DNA of 64,000 nt from assembly GCA_036365455.1 (NCBI GenBank), contig JAWQUS010000023.1, positions 7,192,001-7,256,000 on the forward strand. The letters are read 5' to 3'. A program made the position numbers and the translations under genes. The DNA comes from Macrosoma leucophasiata (taxonomy: Eukaryota; Arthropoda; Insecta; Lepidoptera; Hedylidae). Positions within the stretch are counted from its first letter, which is position 1, and every line of letters starts with the position of its first letter. Under the pieces are notes generated by a model that saw only the letters and a list, made by a program, of their open reading frames with translations, was not told the origin of the DNA and ran no database searches. Of the stretch, positions 12,701 through 41,500 are shown piece by piece.

Positions 12701-13834
12701 AGACCCACATTAGGGTCGATCTCCATGGCAAACAAATTGTCAAAACCTTTAACCTTTGTTGGCACCTGTTGGTATACAGTTTTAAATTATATTCTGCTTT
12801 TTGTAATAAGTCAAATTAAATATATTATAAACATACTAACATTTTCACAGGTTTTCACGAGCTTTATACATTGTAGAATTTATACTTCTTTTTCTTGCAT
12901 ATACAACACTCCCAAACTTCTTCTTACAGCCGACGTTTTGGTCGCTTTCTAGCTACCGTGGTCACAGGCAGACTGACAACGTAAAGTGTAAGAAGAAGTT
13001 TGGGAGTGCTGTATATGCAAGAAAATCCGCAAATTTAATTTTTACTAACATACTATCAACATTATATTTGATTTAACTGCCTCAGTAGCCTAGTGGTAGT
13101 AGGCCACTACTACCACGCTGGGATCCTGGGTTCGATTCCTGGGTCAGGGTCTATCAGAGATAAAGGTGTAAAATCTTTTATCTCAAGTTCTATTGGGGTT
13201 TTCAATTTTCTAGAAGTTACTCAGTACCTCGAAGATTGATAATGTACCCGGAGATATAAATAGGTTCCCACCAGTTACACCACAATGCAAATGGTGGGTA
13301 TTTGCATATTATTATATGATTGAATGCATTCATTTATCTCTGCCTACCCCTTACAGGCATGAAGATACGTACGTTTTATATTTGATCCAGAAGTTAGAAG
13401 TTTGAGGTTAAGCATGATCTTTATTAAGATAAGCAATGTATGATAAATATTATGATTCATTGTTTTTATTGATCATACTTCGTGAGCGATAGGACTATTG
13501 GTTTCATATACAATCTATCCTATCCTTTTTTACCTTGGAGAATTTCTGGTCGAATGCATCCGATATGTTGTGTGCTGGATCGGTCGATATAATCAACACA
13601 GATTCTCGAACTTTCGACAGCTGGACGGCAAGACTACAGCTGAAATTAACAATCCATGTTGAGTCTTCTTTATGTACGATAACATGTAAAATTACGGCAA
13701 ATGGAGACTATATACCTGCATGTAGTCTTTCCAACACCGCCTTTGCCTCCGACAAAGATCCATCTAAGAGACTTCTGATCAATTACATTTTTCAAAGAGG
13801 GTTCTAGTGGCTCAAATTCATTGCTATCACCCAT
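6707..13834 (-). CDS. ASNA1: ATPase ASNA1/TRC40/GET3, tail-anchored protein targeting factor
   Basis: Five coding exons, complement: 13716-13834, 13534-13639, 12580-12765, 8254-8391, 6707-7165. All have GT-AG borders and the phases close to 335 codons, the usual family length. The start ATG at 13834 gives the standard N-terminus about 28 residues before the P-loop. The cytosolic homodimer shuttles tail-anchored membrane proteins to the ER receptor in an ATP-dependent cycle. Visible motifs: deviant Walker [10 protein letters not shown] (29-37) with the signature lysine, switch I STDPAHN (58-64) with the catalytic Asp60, switch [10 protein letters not shown] (153-160), and the CxxC zinc-binding pair CDLC (275-278) that closes the dimer. 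No broken motif, so it should be functional. The third intron (8392-12579) carries an antisense RTE LINE. The gene is divergent from FKRP, about 2.4 kb away. Confidence 0.95.
7319..7614. mobile_element. hAT-type MITE family B, copy 2
   Basis: A 296-bp element in ASNA1 intron 4 with ends catggagcaac / gttgctctatg and a perfect 8-bp target duplication GGTGCCGT (7311-7318, 7615-7622). Intact uninterrupted copy, useful as the reference for the split copy at 2417. Confidence 0.85.
8429..8590 (+). mobile_element. Retroposon family A, degraded fragment
   Basis: Carries diverged family A phrases in order (ggccctgtaattttcgg, aggcataac, tgtttataggctacag) and ends in an A-run near 8580-8590. It lies in ASNA1 intron 3. 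Confidence 0.5.
8860..11962 (+). pseudogene. RTE-type non-LTR retrotransposon, frameshifted
   Basis: A nearly full-length LINE, antisense inside ASNA1 intron 3. Reading frames in order: an endonuclease (EEP) domain starting near [12 protein letters not shown] (about 9117), with VYAP and GDFNAKLG in the next frame (9363-9827); a linker; and a reverse transcriptase with [11 protein letters not shown] (about 10855), [10 protein letters not shown] (about 11030) and the catalytic FADDIVV (about 11155). The basic C-terminal tail is near 11765-11955. The frame is broken at least near 9250, 9810, 10640, 11265 and 11760, so it is dead. Other copies: a 3' fragment at 97-232 and a 5'-plus-3' deletion derivative at 36462-36660. 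The clade is assigned from the single APE-RT layout and motif style. Confidence 0.85.
11970..12205 (+). mobile_element. Retroposon family A, diverged copy next to the LINE
   Basis: Contains gccaaatggtagtgttcagcac, tcctcaggggtggcaacgc and ataggctgcagtcg in family order and ends in an A-rich tract near 12195-12205. It begins only a few bases after the LINE 3' end. Confidence 0.6.
12280..12409. repeat. Compound palindrome
   Basis: The 58-bp outer arms 12280-12337 and 12352-12409 are reverse complements around a short centre, and each arm is itself largely palindromic (aatatttctgtagttacc / tacagaaatatt). It lies in ASNA1 intron 3. On RNA of either strand it could fold into one long hairpin or two shorter ones. 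Confidence 0.85.
12849..13045. mobile_element. Foldback element family F, copy 1
   Basis: The left half (cttgcatatacaacactccc...) is mirrored by the right half (...gggagtgctgtatatgcaag); the centre includes gctaccgtggtcacaggc. A better preserved copy lies at 56779-56995. Located in ASNA1 intron 2. Confidence 0.7.
13079..13380 (+). mobile_element. tRNA-derived SINE family S1
   Basis: Head ctgcctcagtagcctagtgg (A-box region) and gggttcgattcc (B-box), then the S1 body (cccggagatataaatagg, ctctgcctaccccttacagg). It lies in ASNA1 intron 2, antisense to the gene. Confidence 0.8.
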
Positions 13835-13987
13835 GGCGTTTAACTTTTACTGATGCAATTTATAGAATTATAATGTAAAAAATTGTAAAACACAAAATTG
13901 GTGACACACGTATTTTGATCATTTGTCAATTTTTGATTTGGACACATTTCAGACACATTTGACAATTTGACATTAATGTTTTTTTTT

Positions 13988-14387
13988 GTTATGGCATCGC
14001 TATTACGCATATTGCCAGTGTCAAGTAAAACGATATTTCGTATTTATTTAAGCAGCGTTTAAGTTAGTATATTAATAATATAGTCATCAAGTATAATATG
14101 TAAGTATCAAGTATACAAATTATCAAGTACAATATGTCAGTCAAGTGAGTTACAATCAAGTTATTCGAGTAAAGCAATGGCTACTTTACCAGAACATTTA
14201 CAATGAAGTTTTGGGGGCAACCTGAAAGGTCGTGTTTTCGCACTGTTATTCTATTTCACTACACACGGGCACTATAATAAACCTATAACAAACAAAATGC
14301 CACCAACTTTATTCAATATAACTTAAAAATACACCAAGAAAATGAAGTAAATAAAGAGCACCATAGGCCTCTTTCAAGATTCCCGCT
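13988..14387 (+). repeat. Left arm of a long inverted repeat at the ASNA1/FKRP divergent promoter
   Basis: Matches the reverse complement of 15714-16092 over nearly its whole length with scattered indels. Shared blocks include ccagtgtcaagtaaa, cgatatttcgtat, gctactttaccagaacat, caaacaaaatgccacca and gcctctttcaag. Its outer edge is 154 bp upstream of the ASNA1 start codon. Confidence 0.85.
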
Positions 14388-14490
14388 AAAACTCCAGACA
14401 TTAATGTTAATTTGACATTTTATTGGCTGTTCCGATTTAGACTTAGATCACTGATAATCACTGCGACAGTGTGTATTCAAACGCTGGATC

Positions 14491-14651
14491 CACACGTTGG
14501 CCCCAACATTGGCTGATGACACGAGCCGGCCAATCACCAACGCGTATCGCTCACCCCAACGCCCTAAAAAATAGCTAGCCTCTAAAATGCTATTTTTTAG
14601 ATTTACACGTTGGACGTGTTGCGTTGGCGCCAACGTTTGGGCTAACGTGTA
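14491..14651. mobile_element. Small MITE-like inverted repeat
   Basis: Ends acacgttggccccaac and gtttgggctaacgtgt are imperfect inverted repeats, with a second internal hairpin (ctaaaaaatagc / gctattttttag). No ORF. It lies between the arms of the larger inverted repeat. Confidence 0.55.
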
Positions 14652-14932
14652 AAGTCGGCCAATAAAGAAACTGGCGAAACACTGTACACTAAACTTTCGT
14701 CACATCATAAAGTGGACGCATTAAGTGCAGATAGTTATTAATAACAAATGGGCATGATTGGTATACTTATACTCGACAATAAAGAGCTATAAAGACGATC
14801 AGTTTAATTAATATATCTTTTTTCGATATCTAGGTACATACTATACTACTACTACCTTGGTACTTGGTTGTGCTCGGCTCTGTGGCTGCCTTTGTAATAC
14901 TCGTATTATGATTGTTTTTGACGTTTGATTTA

Positions 14933-15490
14933 GAGCGTTCGCTGCGTTAAGCAGGTGCCCGTCGCGGATGTCCGCGCCGTGCGCCCGCTTGCTACGTCGC
15001 GGGCGCCCGCTGCGTTTTCCCGTCTATTGTAGCGTCATCGGTACAATTTCGTACGCGTAGGTGTACAGTAATTTAACTATGAAGTATTTATTGATAGATC
15101 ACTTAGCAAAAAGACGATGACGTGAACAAATTACAAATTCCATGCCATGCAGCTTTACGTGTGTCCTGTCATTGTATAAGTCATTAGACATATTCCACAA
15201 GACGGAGCGACACTGTACTTCCAAAATAATACGTTCTGTATCAATAAAAGTCATAGTTAGTTATCAACTTACTGCAAAGACTGTACAATCACGGCGCGTG
15301 TGACACAGATAACGTAGCAGCGCTCAATGACTTTGTAGAAACAGCTCTGCTCGCGTGCTCCGTCACGTGTACACACGACGCGTGCCCTGTCGCCTGCGCA
15401 GCGTGCGACAGCTAACCACCTCACGCTGCACAAACACACAACAACACGCACGCGGAGCAGACGCACGTCCGCTTAAGGCAGCGAACGCTC
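14933..15490. mobile_element. GC-rich foldback/MITE-like insert
   Basis: The left end gagcgttcgctgcgttaagc is mirrored by gcttaaggcagcgaacgctc at 15471-15490. The subterminal parts are strikingly CpG-rich compared with the rest of the region. Non-coding; superfamily not determined. It lies between the arms of the larger inverted repeat. Confidence 0.6.
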
Positions 15491-15713
15491 CTATGCGTGT
15501 AATGCATCTTCAAAATAATTAAGATCTTATTACTTCAGACCAACATGGAAGGTGTGTTAGGATCGGAATATTTGGCGCTCCACACTCGCTGTGCACCCCG
15601 TGAGGGACTTGGCGTGAAAATACATACATACCAAAGCTTGGTCTGAGATCGTCTCAAGTTCCCTTCATGACACTTCTTGTAAAATAAATATGAGTTGAGT
15701 TAACTTATGTTTT

Positions 15714-16092
15714 GGCGGGAAACTTGAAAGAGGCTTATGGTGCTCTTATTTTATTTCGTTTACTTGTTGTATTTTTGAGTCATATTAATTAAAATTGGTG
15801 GCATTTTGTTTGACATAGGTTTATTACGGGGCCGGTGTATTGTGATATAGAATAACGGTGCGAAGACACGGCATTTCAGGTAAACTTCATTGTAAAATAT
15901 GTTCTGGTAAAGTAGCTATCGCTTTATTCACATTACTGACTCTAACTCCAAGTAAGTTACTGACATAAAAAAAAATTGAGTGACTGACTAATACTAACTT
16001 TTACGCTGCATAAATACGAATTTCATACGAAATATCGATTTACTTGACACTGGTAATAGTGGCAATGTATGTGACAGCAATGCCATAAAACT
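15714..16092 (-). repeat. Right arm of the long inverted repeat
   Basis: Reverse-complement partner of 13988-14387. Its outer edge is 177 bp upstream of the FKRP start codon, nearly the same distance as the left arm from ASNA1. Confidence 0.85.
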
Positions 16093-16268
16093 TAAACCAA
16101 AAAAATATTAGTCTATGATTTGTGACACTTTAAATGTCGTATGTCGTCATATATCAAATGTTGACGTTTATGCTTCGATTTTCCAAAATTTTCTTCATTT
16201 TCCTGTTTCCGCATTTTATTTTAAAAGTTAGATTACAATTATTATGAATGAAATGTTCAAATTAATGA

Positions 16269-32982
<16,714 letters not shown>

Positions 32983-33192
32983 AGCTCAGTCATTTGAATT
33001 TTACATTCATTTTACCAAATGTGATCCTTGAAGGTATTATACAATCCTCTGAACAAGCTGTTGGCAGACTATTCTCATTGGCCGATTCAGTTGATAGTAA
33101 TAATTATACATTATATATTAGTAATCATAAGATATAATAGTGTGTCTTGTCTTGTTAATAAAAATCGAATCAGAAAATTGAGGCGCTCTGCC

Positions 33193-33532
33193 CATAGAGC
33201 AAAACGGGCTACCGGCCGCCGCGGCGAACGGGAGGGGAGTGGCCATAGCGCTTATTTCCGATGCAAAACTGTCTGTCATTTTTTGCGGGGGGAACTACTT
33301 TTGATACACACACACTCACACACTACAAAAATCGTCTATTACTACGAAACTCACACCTTGACTTTAACAAAATACATTAACAATTTTACGCACACATTAA
33401 AACATGTGGGCGACAGGCGTAGGACCATTTGGGCTTGTACTTTGATAGAGGGGCGCTTGCCCCTCTATCAAAGTATGCATATGGCTATTCCCCTCCGGTC
33501 CGCCTACGGCCGGTGGCCCGTATTGCTCTATG
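33193..33532. mobile_element. hAT-type MITE family B, copy 3
   Basis: Ends catagagcaa / ttgctctatg with a perfect 8-bp target duplication GCTCTGCC (33185-33192, 33533-33540). Contains an internal perfect palindrome around gaggggcgcttgcccctc near 33450. It lies just downstream of FKRP. Confidence 0.85.
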
Positions 33533-33586
33533 GCTCTGCCTATTATGATTCTCCTAATCATGGTATGAATAAATAGGAATGAAATA

Positions 33587-33835
33587 CAGTGCCCATCAAT
33601 AAATATTGCATCAAGCTTAGAGAAGAGACTATCGGCTAGTTTCGGCTTCGTAGAGCGTTATCTCTGCTACACACTGCCTACGTAAGCACTGATAGTGCGG
33701 TATTGGTCAAAACTTGATCAAAGTGGTAGACAAACGACACATGCGTAAGGTGCGAAAGAGATAACGCTCTACAGACACGAAATAAGGCGAAATCTCCTTG
33801 CTAAGGTCGATGTGCAATAATTCTTGCTGGATACT
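33587..33835. mobile_element. MITE family C, copy 2
   Basis: Matches 2059-2308 through most of its length (gtagagcgttat, cactgcctacgtaagcac, tattggtcaaaacttgatca, gtgcgaaag). Its left end follows a TA dinucleotide. Confidence 0.75.
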
Positions 33836-33840
33836 ATCTA

Positions 33841-33988
33841 ATAGTTATAGCCTAACCCTCTTATTCATAAACGTATTTTAGCTAATAGCTTGCTAATCTC
33901 TCCTATGTCTTTTTCTATCAAAGACAAAGCATTCTATAGCTAAAACGTATCTAATGTCTAACGTTTATGAATAAGGAGATATAACTAT
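33841..33988. mobile_element. Small MITE with inverted ends (cttattcataaacgt)
   Basis: atagttat...cttattcataaacgt at the left mirrors acgtttatgaataag...ataactat at the right. About 148 bp, non-coding, in the interval between FKRP and the dynein gene. Confidence 0.7.
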
Positions 33989-35025
33989 AACTTATAGGCA
34001 ATCCATGATGACAGATGTGATGTTTAGGTGTAATTTTAACATATTCGTCAGTATTGTACACTTTGAAACTTTGTGATAGTTTATCTAGTTTAATGGAAGT
34101 GAATGCACTGTTACTCTTTAAGTAAATACTTAGTTAAGAATATTATATAGGTATTTATTCTATACTGTTAGATCATATTTTAACTATACCTATTGTTCAG
34201 AGTATTTTTTTTAGGTAAGGCTGCTTTGCTAGCTCAAACTTGTGGGAATTGCTCTGCATTTAATTATTCTTATCATTATTTTACAGAAATGAGTACCTAC
34301 CTGTTTGGCGAAAGATGGTTAATCTGCAATATAAATAATTCGAAAATATTCTTCCAATGTCTGAACTGATATGATTCGCAATTTTTAACCGACTTCGAAA
34401 AAAGGAGGAGGTTCTCAATTCGTCCGGATCTTTTTTTTTATCTATTCGGTACCTACGTAAGAAAATAATAATAATATACTTGTATAATATTGACATATAT
34501 TTTAGTTAGATTTATAATTTTTTGAGATCTCTAAATTCTAGTCGTAATTGTTAACTTTGTTTCTAGGCATCTACTTAAGTCCATTGAAAATGGTATTGTT
34601 TTGTTTTTAGAGTTTATTAAAATCTATTGTTAGAGAACATTGTGAATATATTGTTCAAGTGGGAATTTTCATGTTCTTTTATCAAACGGCGATTTTCATG
34701 TCATCTTGCTTTGTGCAAAAAATCGTGCAACAAATTTATTTTAAACAGTGTATTATAAATTGTGCCGTCTACATGAGTTTTTTTTGTATATGTCTAAAGT
34801 AGTGATGTGAGATGTGGGCTTGTTTGCCAATTTCATTATAGTATTAAACACAAATAGGTCGCGAATCCCATCACGTAATCATTTAGTTTACTACTTATTG
34901 GTATTACTTTATCCAGCACTTGACTGTGTGGGCCAATCATGCCAAACCTTCTAAAATAAACGCGATGATTTTATTGTTTTCTGATTTTACTGAAGACAAG
35001 TAATTTTTTTAATTTTATATAAATA
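33989..35025. other. Intergenic, no feature seen
   Basis: AT-rich DNA between the convergent 3' ends of FKRP and the dynein gene. The phrase ttttaaccgacttcgaaaaaagga near 34384 looks like a scrap of a dispersed repeat. No exon recognised. Confidence 0.5.
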
Positions 35026-35234
35026 CTAGCTGCTCCGACGAACTTCGTATGGCCTTAGAAATAAAAAAAATAAATTGTTGAGAATCATCCTTATCACTTA
35101 GGGGTATGAAAAATATGTTAGCCGATTCTCAGACCAGAATAGGCACACAAAATTGCATTAGAATCGGTCTAGGCGTTTCGGAGGAGTATGGTAACTAACA
35201 TTGTGACACGAGAATTTTATATATATATAGAGAT
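35026..35234 (-). mobile_element. Helitron-like element
   Basis: In minus orientation it begins TCTCTATATATATAAAATTC and ends ...gtcggagcagCTAGT, i.e. 5'-TC and 3'-CTAG termini between A and T, with no target duplication. Confidence 0.55.
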
Positions 35235-35536
35235 AATATATTCACAGTGGGCTATAAAATGTAGGAGCGCTATATTATGCCTTTGCTTAAAAAGATGTTT
35301 AAGGAACAATTTATAGAATAAGTACATACGTTGGTTTATTTAAAGCTTTATTAGGATATAAAAACACCAACAAATATTTTTCGTGTTTTATTTCTTTTCA
35401 CACTAATCATGTCCGCAAGTTAAACAATTTCATTAGAACATCTTATATTGCATAGCACAAAAGTTGAGTAAAACTAAATACTCAAAGATGTCATGTATCA
35501 AATAAATATTTCCTTCATTAAATAAATAGACCAAAA

Positions 35537-38500
35537 TTAATCTTCTTCGAATTTTTCTTCCACGACGCCCGGTGTAAATGGTGGATCTCTGACTAGACTT
35601 AATAATTTGTCAAGTTTCATTATCTAAAATAAAAATATTTAATGAAAAATCAATGATTAAAAAGAATTTTTTGAAGTACCTATATAATATTGTAATTTTA
35701 ACCCAAAGACAAGTAGGTACCTGTAACGTCCTTTGGTCAATTCCTTGAGCTTTTTTCGGTGGTTTACACATAACTCTTAAATTGGGCGATAATTTTAATA
35801 CATGACACGTTCCTCTGAAAAAGGTAAAAAGAAAAAAAATAATAAAAAGAGAAATTAAAACGTTACAACAGTGGATGCCTCCAGAGAGATTTGAACTCTC
35901 GACCCCTAGTTTACAAGACTAGTGCTCTAACCCCTGAGCTATGGAGGCGATGACTGAGGTGTTGAAATTAGTGTACCGATGGTTTGAACACTAAACCAGT
36001 CGTACCATGTACGTTCAATGACCCTTTATTAGCTAGTTTATTTTTTCAAAGGCAAAAAAAAAATATTTTTTTGTCATTTATATTCGAATATTATTAAATC
36101 TTTATGGTACATACACCTATTGTATGCAGGTACATTTTTTATTGATAAAACGACGGTACTTACCTACCTATACAGCCGCGATTTGCTGTATAGGTAGGTA
36201 AGTACCTGATTTTATTATCATAATGTAAAAGTTGAAGGGGAAATCAATTCCGGGCACAATCCCTAGGTCGGGAAAATCTGTTCTTAGGTATTTCCTGTAA
36301 GGAAATTTCCAGTACCTAGTAGTGGCGTCTGGTACCCGTGCTTCGGAGAGGACGCCGTCCCATAGAATGGGCTATGGCTTCTGGCGTCGGAATGTGATGA
36401 CCCCACCGCCCACTAGCGGAAGAATGTTCTACTGGAAGATAATTCTTCCACTAGTGCAGTCAGTCAACCGAACAATGGCGGTCAATCCATTCCAATGGGG
36501 CAGTAGTAAGTGCAATAAGGCAAGTTGGGCAGCAGCGTCTTGTGATAAAACTACCTCCACTGCGATCGCCAATCTGCATGCCAAGCGTGGCGATTATGGC
36601 ATATCCTCTATATGGGCTTAGGTCCAGCAGTGGACATCTTTCGGCTGATATGATGAGAATGGGCTATGTGAAAGGGAATAGGTAGGTGCACTACCTTATT
36701 TGCGCACACTTGTGAACTATATGTTCTGAACAGTCAATTAGTCTTTGTTGAGATTAGACGCTGTGACAGAAATTCAGTCTGGAGGACATTATTATTAGGC
36801 TGTAGGGCGTCGCCAGCCGACGATATAGAAGGGGACAGTTTGGCTTTAACCTACCCTAGGTTGGTTCTAGGACAAGGTTGGTACCTATAGCCTATAGGTA
36901 CTTATGGCACAGGGAGGGGCAGCTGCCCCCTTCAGCCACCCGTTGGCTACGCCTATGGCTGTAGGTTAGGAAATTTCCGGCACAGAGGCATAATACCTTA
37001 GGCCTCAGGAGTGATAACGCATCTGCATTTGGACCTTGATCTTTGTGTGGGTGTCTATAGGCAACAGCCATCACTTAACATTCCATTACATAAAAAAAGG
37101 TATATCTATATTGTGTGACAAAAATTACTTACTTGTTGTCACCACATACTATGACCGGCAGCCGTTGGTTGAAGTCCAATCGCGTCAACTTTTTGGTCTT
37201 TTTAGACACCACAGCCTGAACGCATATCGGACGGTATTTGTCCACGTTCAAGTCGTATACGAACACCTGTTTCGAGAATACAAGCAATCGTTTTAGGATA
37301 TTTTCAAGAGAGGTAATAAATATCGTACATAGTACAATTTTTACCGCCGATCTAATAGTCAGATAGTACCCCGTAAATAAGATTTTATAAGATTTATTTA
37401 TTTCTTTTCTCCACAATGTTTTCTTATGATCATGGTAAGTACATGGTATTCCTAGACTAATGGCATGCTTATTCTACATCTCATTTACATTTTACTCAGG
37501 GTATTGTGAAGACAGGAGCGCTCAAACTAGGTAAACCCTAGGTAGGATTTTGTCCACTTAAGTAATTACTTTTACAATTTTTGTTTTATGAGCTATACGT
37601 GATGTGAAATGAGGCGTGCATTGTGATGTTTACTGAGAGTCTACCCTCTTGAGTCTGAGGCCTTGCAGTGCAATGCAACTCCATACTCTAATTTGTCTGC
37701 CACTAAATGGTGGTTCCGCGCTTTCTTGTTGCTTTTAGTTGATAAGGAGCGAAACCGCTTTGGCCTAAGGCAGAGAATATGTAATAATACTACGTAGTGA
37801 CATCGCATTTCTTTCTTTCTTTCTTAGTTTTACCACCATAAAGAAAAAAAAAAATATTAAAAATAACCTTTCCATCTGCTGTGCATGCAGCAAACACCGT
37901 ACTGGAGTAAGGAGCCCATTTCACATCGCCTACTGGTGATCCCAATTCGAACATGAACAGAGGTTCACTGTGAATAAAACGGTCTGTTTAATAGAATTGT
38001 ATCTGTCTTATACTTTGGTTGGTGGTAGACACAATAATTACCTATGAAATGTCTCGATTTTTATCCCCATATTGCCAAAGGAAGGTTTAGGCTAAGAGAC
38101 AAAAGATCTCTCAAAAATGAGTAAATGACAAAACTGATAGGTAGGAACACAATGCGATTACGTCAGTTGTAACGTTGTTGTAAGGGATAAGGGCATCAGA
38201 GAGACGGGACTGATCTGTTGTGAGATCGTGACCAAATAGTTCTGATACTAGGTCTTCGACATAGCATATTTTAAACATCGAATCTATTATTGTTAGACGA
38301 AAAAGTAAAGCATATTGAAGAAGCACCACGGTAGGCCTGAAGAAAATAAGAATTTTGGACTATGAGTTGGATGGTTTGGTTTTAACAGCCCTCCGTATTT
38401 TGGTAACAACAGCTCCGCTTGAATCTTTGAAGTTGAAAATGTTTGAAGATTATAAAAACTCACTCTCGTCCATCCTCCCATATCTTGACGCGCCAATCAC

Positions 38501-41500
38501 CCGAGCACGAAGCGTAGATAGTGTTGTTATAGAAGTTGTAGTTGATTCGGTAGACCGGCATGTGGTGGCCTTGTACCGAGCGCACGTAGTTACGGTTGTA
38601 CTTGAGGGAACAAGTGTGGATCATTCCGTCTTCGGTGCCCACCATGAAGATGTCTGGTTTCTCGGGATGGAAACATATGCAACTGCCGCAACCTGGTCGA
38701 TGGATTAATTTTATTGTGGTCCTTAATTTTTCTCAACCTTGTGAGAGTTAAAGGATTGTGGAAGTAGGTTAGCCAATAGATATACCTATACAAGGTTAAA
38801 TATATCTAACGCTTAAATCGTCAAAGGTGAGTTAGGTACGTTAAGACTAATAACTTTTGTTCTATGACTTTTGCCAAAACGCAGTACATCACATGATAAG
38901 AAATAAAATCGTTTCAAATGGGACTTCTATCAATTGTTAGCGCTACGTTTCATCGGTATATTTTTACATAGGTACAGACGACAGCTGTTTACGTAACGTG
39001 AAGTTAAGAAGTATTAGAACGGCAAATTCTATTTATAATTTTAGTATGGTTAAAAAAATAATTGAATTATAAAAAGTTGTATAACAAAAGTGTTAGTCTT
39101 GATGAGCCAAAGCCACCCTTTAAGAATTATGCGCTGGTTACAAATAACTCTGTATATGGGGAAATGGTTTTACTATTCGTCGCATCTACTTATGCACTAC
39201 GATTGTTCTAGATATTTGCAAACAAATGTCGAGAAGAGAGGACTTCTCTGAAGTAGACTTTCTAATATCTGAGTTACAAGTTCGAGTTACAGTCATACGA
39301 GAGATGCAAATATTAAAATAACATCAATAACGCTGGCCTGGCAAGAGATTTTTCCTTGCAGAGCAAACGAACACATTTTTAATTGTTTTATAAAGGTACC
39401 TATGTCAACCCAACTCCCTCTTGGGGTAGGCAAAGAGCGTCGAGCGAAAAATATTTCTGTCCTTACGCACTTCTCCGACATTCACCCTCTGTTATTTCTC
39501 ATCTCTTTTATTATAAAAAGGTGGTTATTAAAAGTAGTAGTCAACTCACAGTAGATGGTTGCTGAGCTTAATTATTAATAAGGTAGGCATTGTGAGCAAT
39601 GATTCTTATGGCATGTGCTTTATTTTTTTAGCTTCCGTCTAATATAAATTCATACTTACTGTTAACAGTTATAAGCGTGCCATCAGGACCAGGTATGGGC
39701 GGTACGTCGGAGAACAAAGTGATAATGGTGGTGGCCTGCAGCTCTCCCGGCATCACTGCCCACTGTACCACGCGACCGTCTCCGGATATAGAGAAGAACG
39801 ACGCTTCACCATCGATCAGACGGGCGCCCCATCTTATCTGGAGATACCGATAAACTTGACCATAAGAGGTTCATATTTAATTATTTTATAAGTTGTGAGT
39901 TAGTTAGCCACCACTCATAACGGCCAGTTATGGGTGGTCATTATTTACTAACAGTATCCTACATTCGTATTATCAGTAAGTATAGCGAAAATGTTTAATT
40001 CGTACCTCCCAAACAATGTTGCTGTGTTTGTCTCTGACCGAATCAGACTTGTATTGATATGATGACTCCAACGTTAACTGAGCGTTATACACGCAGACGT
40101 TACCATCGTAGCGCCCTGTTGGAATAGTGAAAAATTGATAAATTATTATGGTGAACTTTATGTACCTAAACATCAAATGAAAAGAAGACAGAGTAAAATG
40201 TCTTAAGAACATGGATAAAATTCATAGGACTTACACCCATATTCTTCGACGTGACTCGAAACATTGCTTGACTCACACTCAGCTTAGGATACTTTATGAG
40301 GTCACCTCGAAATCTTAGTTGTATTATATTTCTTAGTTGTATTTGGACAGTAACTCCTGTGATGTAATTTTAAAGATAATTCTGAAAATCCATTTTTACA
40401 GAAAAATATGGTATTTAATTACATTTCCAGACAGTTTCGACACGAAATACTTATTGAGCACAAGAATATGGCATAAATGTAAATACTCCTCGAAACTTCA
40501 AGGTAGGTCGTGAGGTACCTTGGAGTTTGACAGTTGCTTTCTTACCTCAAACGGAGGCAGAATGTCGAGTTGACGTAATTTACTCGTAGTTACAACTATG
40601 AATACCAATTCCATTGAGTGAGGTTGAGTTAAGGTAGAGATTGTTTGACATGAGTTACTGTCAAAATACAAATAAGAAAATGGATTTCGAGGCGTCCTCA
40701 TAAAGTATCCTGAGCTAAGTGTGAGTAAAGAATGTTTCGAGTAACGTCTTAGAACATGGACGTAAGTTATAAATTGCACCAGATAATAGGTATGAGTTTA
40801 ACGAAGTTTAGTTGAAGGAATGGTTAGAAGAAAATAATTATTTTAATTCCTTACCAACGCAAACAAGATACGGTGTTTCCTTGTAAACATCAAGACATAT
40901 GATGGGTGATTCTGTGATCACCGCATATTCAGGATACGCCGGATTCTTGATGCTGTAGAGGCACAGACATCCCTGCTTTTGTTGTTGAGTGAAGTCCACT
41001 GTACTTAGAAAAATATAAGTGATAATATCCGAAGTGAAAATTAATGAATGATCTTTGAGAACGTGCATGACATGAACCATGCCGTACGGTTACGCGAATG
41101 TAGAAGTACAGATGCGAACAATATATGATAGTGAAGAGGTCTTTGAAAGGTGGTTAGAAACAAGTATGGCATCTGGCCAAATTGTGAGCCTCAATGTTAA
41201 GTAGGTACCTACGTGTGTCCATGAAAGATGTTTATGGAAGTATTCAAACAAGAGTCGTAAGCGAAAGCGAATTGGGCAATTTAGTGGAGGTTTCATTAAG
41301 TTGCAGATAGTAAGACCTGGAACCTCTGCAGCGGCAGTAGCGATGTCGTATCCTTGTGGAGCTCATCTGCCGTTTTAAGAACAGTTGTAAGTCTGAACTT
41401 GTCTTTAGTAAAGAGGGTATCAGTGTCTATGTATGCATACGTGTGTCGGTGAAATATGATGAGGTAGGAAATGTAGGAATACAGACATAAGCCATTAGCG

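Larger units (their letters stand above)
13835..16268. promoter_or_regulatory. Divergent intergenic region between ASNA1 and FKRP
   Basis: The 2,434 bp between the two start codons must hold both promoters. It contains a long imperfect inverted repeat (separate entries), a small MITE and a GC-rich foldback insert in the middle. I could not identify a TATA box or initiator with confidence. Confidence 0.6.
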
